Shown piece after piece: positions 1 to 4,478 of a DNA stretch of 6,869 nt. The notes beneath the pieces were generated by a model that was given only the letters and a program-made list of their open reading frames with translations, searched no databases and was not told the origin of the DNA. The stretch's first letter is position 1; every line of letters starts with the position of its first letter. Where the stretch lies: contig CANRGW010000067.1 in the NCBI GenBank assembly GCA_947630205.1, forward strand, positions 1 through 6,869, in the 5' to 3' direction. Source of the DNA: an uncultured Bacilli bacterium (GTDB taxonomy: Bacteria; Bacillota_I; Bacilli_A; RF39; UBA660). Made by a program: the position numbers and the translations under genes.

Positions 1-644
1 AAAAAATTAGAAAACTTTTAAAAGAACTTGAAAGTGATCCAAATATTATTTTATATATAGATGAATTTCATTCAGTAATAGGAGCTGGAAGAACGGCTAA
101 TAGTAGTCTTGATTTTGCTAATATTTTAAAACCCTATTTAAGTAGAGGAGAAATTAAAATAATTGGAGCCACAACTTTAGATGAATATTATGAATATATA
201 AGTTTAGATAAGGCTTTTGAAGAAAGATTTTCTCCTATTGAAGTAAAAGAACCAGATTTAGTTACTTTAAAACAAATTGTTTTAGCAACAATTAAAAAGT
301 TTGAAGATGAAACAAATATTAGTTTTTTAAATGATGATATTTTGAAAAATGAAATTATTGATATTTTAATTTCTGTAACCTCTAAAGATTTTAGATATTC
401 AGAATATAGTAAATGTAATCCAAGATTAATTGTAACTATAATTGATTATATATTTGCTTATGCTAAAAGTTATAATCATGAAGAAGTTTTATTAAGTGAT
501 ATTCTTGAAACTATTGAAAATTTTGATTTTCTTTCATTAGGGGCTAAAGAACATTTACAAGAATTTTTAAATAAAAATAATAATCAAGAAGAAGGTTTAA
601 AAATTCTTAAATTTCAGAAAAGATTTCCTAATTTAAAAGATTAG
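1..644 (+). CDS. ClpA/ClpB-type AAA+ ATPase, C-terminal part (5' end outside window)
   Basis: The reading frame is open from the window edge (first full codon at 3) to TAG at 642-644, giving 213 visible residues. An internal ATG at 342 exists, but the conserved motifs lie upstream of it, so it is not the start. Visible residues 15-21 (IILYIDE) are a Walker B motif followed by FHSVIGAGRT, as in the first AAA domain of Clp/Hsp100 unfoldases. Residues 41-61 (ILKPYLSRGEIKIIGATTLD) carry the sensor-1 region, and FEERF at 72-76 keeps one arginine-finger candidate (R75) where ClpB usually has two. A helical lid with a sensor-2-like stretch (NPRLIVTIIDY) follows, then a charged tail and the stop. Known of the family: ATP-driven protein unfolding or remodelling in the cytoplasm. 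Oddity: there is no second AAA domain, unlike full ClpB/ClpC. Walker A and any N-terminal domain lie outside the window, so partner and substrate are unknown. Confidence 0.85.
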   Translation, partial: KIRKLLKELESDPNIILYIDEFHSVIGAGRTANSSLDFANILKPYLSRGEIKIIGATTLDEYYEYISLDKAFEERFSPIEVKEPDLVTLKQIVLATIKKFEDETNISFLNDDILKNEIIDILISVTSKDFRYSEYSKCNPRLIVTIIDYIFAYAKSYNHEEVLLSDILETIENFDFLSLGAKEHLQEFLNKNNNQEEGLKILKFQKRFPNLKD

Positions 645-667
645 TTATTGAAAAATAACTATTTTTT
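642..667 (+). terminator. Rho-independent terminator after the AAA+ gene
   Basis: An 8-bp perfect stem (642-649 TAGTTATT with 654-661 AATAACTA) encloses a GAAA loop and is followed by six T residues (662-667). The left arm begins with the TAG stop codon of the AAA+ gene. The stem is AT-rich and so weak on its own, but shape and position fit an intrinsic terminator separating this gene from the next unit. Confidence 0.7.
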
Positions 668-668
668 A

Positions 669-696
669 TTGGTTTTTAAAAATTATAAGGTATAAT
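669..696 (+). promoter_or_regulatory. Probable sigma-70/sigma-A promoter for the flavoprotein genes
   Basis: A perfect -10 box TATAAT lies at 691-696. The best -35 candidate is TTGGTT at 669-674 (three matches to TTGACA) with a 16-base spacer, so the -35 is weak. Transcription would start near 703, giving a leader of only about 17 bases before the TTG start at 720. It lies just after a terminator, which supports a new transcription unit starting here. Confidence 0.55.
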
Positions 697-708
697 ATAA
701 ATATCAAT

Positions 709-714
709 GGGGTG
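709..714 (+). promoter_or_regulatory. Ribosome binding site that fixes the TTG start at 720
   Basis: GGGGTG (continuing into GGGGTGAT) matches the anti-Shine-Dalgarno core and sits five bases before TTG at 720. The upstream ATG at 707-709 is followed two codons later by in-frame TGA and cannot be the start. The TTG begins a protein whose Rossmann strand (NIFIIGGGASG) starts at residue 2, as expected for this family. Confidence 0.7.
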
Positions 715-719
715 ATAAT

Positions 720-1631
720 TTGAATATTTTTATTATAGGTGGAGGTGCCTCAGGTTTAATTGCTGCTATTAAGGCTTCTAAAAATGGTAATAAAGTTACG
801 ATTTTAGAAAAAAATACTAAATGTGGAAAGAAACTATTATTAACAGGAAATGGTCGTTGTAATTTTTGGAATAGTGATATCAATGTTAATGCTTATCAAA
901 CAAGTAATAAAGATTTATTAGCAAAAATTCTTGCCAAAAAGCAAGATGAAGTTTTAGATTTTTTTAAAGCAATAGGTATTGTTCCTAAAGTTATTAATGG
1001 TTATTATTATCCATATTCTAATCAAGCAACAAGTATTTTAAATGCCTTAGTAAACAAGTGTTTGAAATTAAAGGTTAATATTAAATATGAAGAAGAAGTT
1101 TCAAAAATTATTAAAAAAGATAAATTTTATATCTATACTTCTAATAATGTTTATCAAGCAGATAAAGTTATTTTAGCAACAGGGGGAAAATCATATCCTA
1201 AAACAGGAAGTGATGGTAAGGGGTATGAATTAGCATCTTCTTTTGGTCATCAAATCAAAAAAGTTTTACCAGCCTTAGTACAATTAAGAGGTAAAGAAAA
1301 TTTTTATAAAGAATTAAAAGGCGTTCGATGTGAAGCAATTTTAACACTTTCAGAAAATAATAAAGAAATAAAAAGTGAACAAGGTGAAGTATTATTTACA
1401 GATTATGGAATAAGTGGTATTTGTACTTTTAATTTAAGTTCTTTAGTAGCAAGAGGATTGGATAATAATTATCAAGAAGAAATATTAATTAATTTTGTAC
1501 CTTGGTTTAAAGGTAGTGATAATGATTTTCAAAAATGGTTAGATGAACAAGATAAAAAACTTTTAAATTATAGTTTAGGAGAAATACTTGAAGGGTTTTT
1601 AAATTATAAATTGTCTTTTAAAATTAATTAA
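720..1631 (+). CDS. HI0933/BaiN-family FAD-binding oxidoreductase, N-terminal portion truncated by a frameshift
   Basis: This 303-residue frame starts at TTG. It has the Rossmann FAD-binding motif GGGASG at residues 7-12 with the ribose-binding acid E30, then the family signature GKKLLLTGNGRCNFWN (36-51), ATGG at 153-156 with the SYPKTGSDGKGY stretch after it, and GEVLFTDYGISG at 222-233. These mark the HI0933 family (COG2081), also annotated as BaiN-like or aminoacetone oxidase-family flavoprotein; the physiological substrate is poorly known for most members. Members usually run to about 400 residues and end with a conserved GEILDxxGxxGGYN segment that completes the FAD site. Here the frame stops at TAA 1629-1631 before it, and that segment is present downstream in the +1 frame. 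As written the product lacks part of the FAD site and is probably inactive, unless the shift is a sequencing or assembly error. It is first in a likely operon with the next flavoprotein and the sortase. Confidence 0.85.
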   Translation: MNIFIIGGGASGLIAAIKASKNGNKVTILEKNTKCGKKLLLTGNGRCNFWNSDINVNAYQTSNKDLLAKILAKKQDEVLDFFKAIGIVPKVINGYYYPYSNQATSILNALVNKCLKLKVNIKYEEEVSKIIKKDKFYIYTSNNVYQADKVILATGGKSYPKTGSDGKGYELASSFGHQIKKVLPALVQLRGKENFYKELKGVRCEAILTLSENNKEIKSEQGEVLFTDYGISGICTFNLSSLVARGLDNNYQEEILINFVPWFKGSDNDFQKWLDEQDKKLLNYSLGEILEGFLNYKLSFKIN

Positions 1632-1920
1632 AGTTGATTATGCTAGTAAATGGCAAGATGTTTCTAAAGAAAAAATAGTTAAACTTTTAAGACATTTTCC
1701 TTTAAAAATAATTGGAACTAATTCTTTTAAGGAAGCAGAAGTTTCAAGTGGGGGTGTTCCTTTAGAAGAAATTAACGTTGAAACAATGGAGTCACTTTTA
1801 GTAGAAAATTTATATTTAATAGGAGAAATATTAGATGTTGATGGTATATGTGGAGGTTATAATTTAGGTTTTGCTTGGATAAGTGGAATTCTAGCTGGAG
1901 AAGGTGTATGTAAAAAATGA
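1618..1920 (+). pseudogene. C-terminal part of the HI0933/BaiN-family flavoprotein, in the +1 frame
   Basis: The frame of position 1618 is open from 1603 to TGA at 1918-1920. It encodes the missing end of the upstream flavoprotein: KLIKVDYASKWQDV, then HFPLKIIGTNSF, SGGVPLEEIN and finally GEILDVDGICGGYNLGFAW, the family's C-terminal FAD-binding signature. There is no plausible start with a ribosome site at its beginning (the first in-frame ATG is at 1786, inside the domain), so it is not an independent gene. Removing one T from the run at 1616-1619 would join the halves as LNYKLSLKLIKVDYASKW, an uninterrupted protein of about 399 residues. The tail is well conserved, which argues for a recent lesion or an artefact and not for old decay. 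Its TGA overlaps the ATG of the next gene. Confidence 0.85.
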
Positions 1921-3500
1921 TTAGAGTAAGGGGAATAAAAATTAGAGTTGATAAGGATAATTTTGATACAAGATTAAAAAAAGTTAGTAAGGCTTTACAT
2001 GTTGATAGAAAGAATATTTTAAATTTAGAAATAAAAAGACAATCATTAGATGCTAGAAATAAAAAAGAAGTTTTTTATGTTTATGATTTTTTAGTATCTT
2101 TAAAAACGGAAGAAGAAGTTTTAAAAAACAATGTTTCAGAAAATATTTATTTAGAACCAATTGTAAATAATAAATTTTATCTTCATGGTTCTTTAAAATT
2201 ACCTAATCGAATAATTGTTGTTGGAAGTGGTCCAGCAGGTTTGTTTGCATCTTACTTTTTAGCAATGAATGGTTATAAACCTTTAATAATTGAAAGAGGT
2301 AAAAGGATTGAAGAAAGAGTTAAAGATGTTGAAGATTTTTGGAAAACTAATATTTTAAAGGAAGAAAGTAATGTTCAATTTGGTGAAGGTGGGGCTGGTA
2401 CTTTTTCGGATGGTAAACTTAATACTTTAGTTAAAGATAAAGAGAATTTAATTGCTAAAGTTTTTTCTATTTTTGTAAAACATGGTGCTCCGAAAGAAAT
2501 ACTATATTTACAAAATCCTCATATTGGAACTGATATTTTAAGAGATGTTATTAAAAGTATGCGTGAAGAAATTAAGAAAATGGGAGGAGAATTTCGTTAT
2601 CAAACTAAATTAACTAATTTAATAATTGAAAAGGAAGAATTAAAAGCAATTGAAGTTAATGATGAAGAAATTATACCTTGTAGTAATTTAATTTTAGCAA
2701 TTGGTCATAGTGCTAGAGATACTTTTGAAATGTTATATAAAAATGCTTTAGAGATTACATCTAAACCTTTTGCTGTTGGAATTCGCGTTATGCACAAACA
2801 AAGGATGATAAATGAAAATCAATATGGAGAATATGCTAAATTTTTAAAACCGGCTAATTATAAATTAACATATACAACGAAGAAAAGACGAGGTGTATAT
2901 TCTTTTTGTATGTGTCCTGGTGGTTATGTTGTAAATGCTTCAAGTGAAAAAAATCATTTAGTTGTAAATGGTATGAGTAATTATCAACGAGAAACAGAAG
3001 ATGCCAATAGTGCTATCATTGTAACAGTTTCTAAGGAAGATTATGGAGAAGAAGTTCTTTCAGGTATTAATTATCAAAGAAATTTAGAGTCCCTTGCTTA
3101 TCAACTTGCTAATGGTAAAGTTCCTTTACAACTTTTGAAGGATTTTCAAAATAATGTTCCATCTAAAGAACTAGGCGAAATAAAACCTTTTATAAAAGGT
3201 ACTTATCAACTTTGTAATTTAAGAGATATTTTACCTGATTATATTACAGAAGCCTTATTAGAAGCATTTCCAAATTTTGAAAAGAAAATTAAAGGTTTTG
3301 CTAATCCTGATGTTTTACTTGTTGGAATTGAAACAAGAACATCTTCACCAATTAGAATAAAACGTGATGAAAACTTAGAGGCAAATATTAAAGGTATTTA
3401 TCCAAGTGGAGAAGGTTCTGGTTATGCCGGAGGTATTACAACTTCAGCTATCGATGGTATAAAAGTTGCTATTAAAATTATGAATAAATATAAACCATAG
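1917..3500 (+). CDS. FAD-dependent dehydrogenase of the COG2509 type (NAD(P)/FAD-dependent oxidoreductase)
   Basis: This 527-residue protein has a full family layout. The first roughly 95 residues form an N-terminal domain beginning MIRVRGIKIRVD. A Rossmann FAD-binding motif GSGPAG follows at 103-108 with E126 (IIERG) as the ribose-binding acid. The family signature VQFGEGGAGTFSDGKLNT is at 153-170, and LAIGHSARDTF marks the middle of the FAD domain. The C-terminus has GIETRTSSPIRI and GEGSGYAGG (498-506), the second flavin-contacting region. Members are cytoplasmic flavoproteins usually labelled uncharacterised FAD-dependent dehydrogenase; the substrate is unknown. The start is ATG at 1917, overlapping the previous stop as ATGA, with AAGGTG at 1901-1906 upstream; this suggests translational coupling to the HI0933-family gene. 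It looks complete, and no terminator follows it before the sortase 41 bases on. Confidence 0.92.
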   Translation: MIRVRGIKIRVDKDNFDTRLKKVSKALHVDRKNILNLEIKRQSLDARNKKEVFYVYDFLVSLKTEEEVLKNNVSENIYLEPIVNNKFYLHGSLKLPNRIIVVGSGPAGLFASYFLAMNGYKPLIIERGKRIEERVKDVEDFWKTNILKEESNVQFGEGGAGTFSDGKLNTLVKDKENLIAKVFSIFVKHGAPKEILYLQNPHIGTDILRDVIKSMREEIKKMGGEFRYQTKLTNLIIEKEELKAIEVNDEEIIPCSNLILAIGHSARDTFEMLYKNALEITSKPFAVGIRVMHKQRMINENQYGEYAKFLKPANYKLTYTTKKRRGVYSFCMCPGGYVVNASSEKNHLVVNGMSNYQRETEDANSAIIVTVSKEDYGEEVLSGINYQRNLESLAYQLANGKVPLQLLKDFQNNVPSKELGEIKPFIKGTYQLCNLRDILPDYITEALLEAFPNFEKKIKGFANPDVLLVGIETRTSSPIRIKRDENLEANIKGIYPSGEGSGYAGGITTSAIDGIKVAIKIMNKYKP

Positions 3501-3514
3501 ATTTTCTTTTTAAA

Positions 3515-3531
3515 ATATTATAAAATAATAT
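3515..3531 (+). promoter_or_regulatory. AT-only inverted repeat just before the sortase ribosome site
   Basis: ATATTAT (3515-3521) and ATAATAT (3525-3531) form a perfect 7-bp inverted repeat around AAA, directly followed by the ribosome site AGGTGG (3532-3537). There is no T-run after it, so it is not a terminator. It contains a TATAAA that could serve as a -10 box (3519-3524), but I see no good -35. It may be an operator, a weak internal promoter, or chance in AT-rich DNA. Confidence 0.25.
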
Positions 3532-3541
3532 AGGTGGTAAA

Positions 3542-4372
3542 ATGAAAAAAAGGCGTTTAAAAAAAACAGGTATTGTTATTCTTTTAATGACACTTATTTC
3601 TATTACTATTTTAGTATTTTCTCTAATTAAAATATTAAATTGGTATAAAGACTCTAAAAATACTAAAGAAATTACTAAAGAAGCAATTGAAAAAGTAGAA
3701 ATAGAAGAAATTAAAGAAGAAGATGAAGAAAATGTTCAAATAATTGAACCAAGTGAAGAAATAATTGAGTCTAATCCTTATTGGGATTATATAAAAATGT
3801 CTTTAATTAATGTTGATTTTTCCGAATTAGAAAATATTAATCAAGATACAGTAGGTTGGATACAAGTAAATGGTACTAATATTAATTATCCCTTTGTTCA
3901 AGCAAGTGATAATAGTTTTTATTTAAATCATTCTTTTGATAAAAGTTATAATGAAGCCGGTTGGGTTTTTCTTGATTATCGAAATGATATAAATAATCTT
4001 AATAAAAATACAATTCTTTATGCTCATGGAAGAGTAGATAGAGTAATGTTTAGTTCTTTAAAAGATATTTTAAAAAGTACATGGTATGATAATTTAGATA
4101 ATCATGTAATAAAATTATCAACCAAAACCCATAATACATTATGGCAAGTTTTTAGTGTTTATCATATTGAAACAACTAATGATTATATAAAAACAAAATT
4201 TCAAACCGATGAAGAATTTGCAGAATTTGTAAAAGTTTTGCAAGATAGGAGTATGTATAAATTTCAAACAAGTGTTACAGGAACGGATAAAATTTTAACT
4301 CTTTCAACTTGTTATAATAATGATGAAAAGATGGTTATGCATGCTAAACTTATTAAATATGCTGAAAAATAA
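3542..4372 (+). CDS. Class B-like sortase, membrane-anchored transpeptidase
   Basis: This 276-residue protein starts at ATG with AGGTGG four bases upstream. A basic N-terminus (KKRRLKK) precedes one membrane segment (about 9-33), then an acidic linker rich in Glu and Lys (about 40-76) leads to the extracellular catalytic domain, a type II topology. The domain shows VGWIQVNGTNINYPFVQ (104-120), DNSFYLNHSF, the catalytic His in YAHG (H162) and TLSTC with the catalytic Cys (C257). Sortases cleave a C-terminal sorting motif of exported proteins and attach them to the cell wall or to each other. The motif style fits class B best; the class is inferred. Oddity: after the Cys, the family's catalytic Arg position (usually R followed by hydrophobics and A-R/K-L) reads EKMVMHAKL, so Lys263 seems to replace it. 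It is last in the likely operon with the flavoproteins and next to a probable substrate gene. Confidence 0.9.
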   Translation: MKKRRLKKTGIVILLMTLISITILVFSLIKILNWYKDSKNTKEITKEAIEKVEIEEIKEEDEENVQIIEPSEEIIESNPYWDYIKMSLINVDFSELENINQDTVGWIQVNGTNINYPFVQASDNSFYLNHSFDKSYNEAGWVFLDYRNDINNLNKNTILYAHGRVDRVMFSSLKDILKSTWYDNLDNHVIKLSTKTHNTLWQVFSVYHIETTNDYIKTKFQTDEEFAEFVKVLQDRSMYKFQTSVTGTDKILTLSTCYNNDEKMVMHAKLIKYAEK

Positions 4373-4397
4373 TAGTTAAATGGGCTATTATTTTTTT
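4366..4397 (+). terminator. Rho-independent terminator after the sortase gene
   Basis: AATAATAG (4368-4375) pairs perfectly with CTATTATT (4385-4392) around a nine-base loop. The stem can be extended by A-T pairs, and a run of T residues continues to 4397. The left arm contains the TAA stop codon of the sortase gene (4370-4372), the same compact arrangement as at 642-667. Confidence 0.75.
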
Positions 4398-4431
4398 GCT
4401 GTTTTTAGGAATATAAAAAGATAGTATTTAA

Positions 4432-4460
4432 TTGACGGTGATATTTTATAATGATAAAAT
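4432..4460 (+). promoter_or_regulatory. Probable promoter of the surface-protein gene
   Basis: TTGACG (4432-4437, five of six matches to TTGACA) is separated by 17 bases from TAAAAT (4455-4460, five of six matches to TATAAT), which carries a TG extension (TGATAAAAT). A perfect TATAAT at 4447-4452 lies between them but is only nine bases from TTGACG and has no clear -35 of its own. With the first pairing the RNA would start about 12 bases before the ATG at 4479, leaving barely room for the AGAGG ribosome site at 4468-4472. The second -10 would give a longer leader, so the exact start is uncertain. Confidence 0.6.
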
Positions 4461-4478
4461 CAAGATAAGAGGTATTAT

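Noticed and set aside
342..644. ATG at 342 as start of a separate 100-residue protein
   Set aside because: The same frame is open from the window edge and carries Walker B, sensor-1 and arginine-finger motifs upstream of 342, so this is an internal Met.
1605..1635. Programmed +1 frameshifting joining the two flavoprotein halves
   Set aside because: Neither the Phe codon nor the Asn codon before the TAA re-pairs well in the +1 frame, and I see no internal Shine-Dalgarno stimulator or downstream structure. An indel is the simpler explanation.
4432..4452. TTGACG paired with TATAAT at 4447-4452 as the promoter
   Set aside because: The spacer would be nine bases, far too short; TAAAAT at 4455-4460 gives the proper 17-base spacing.
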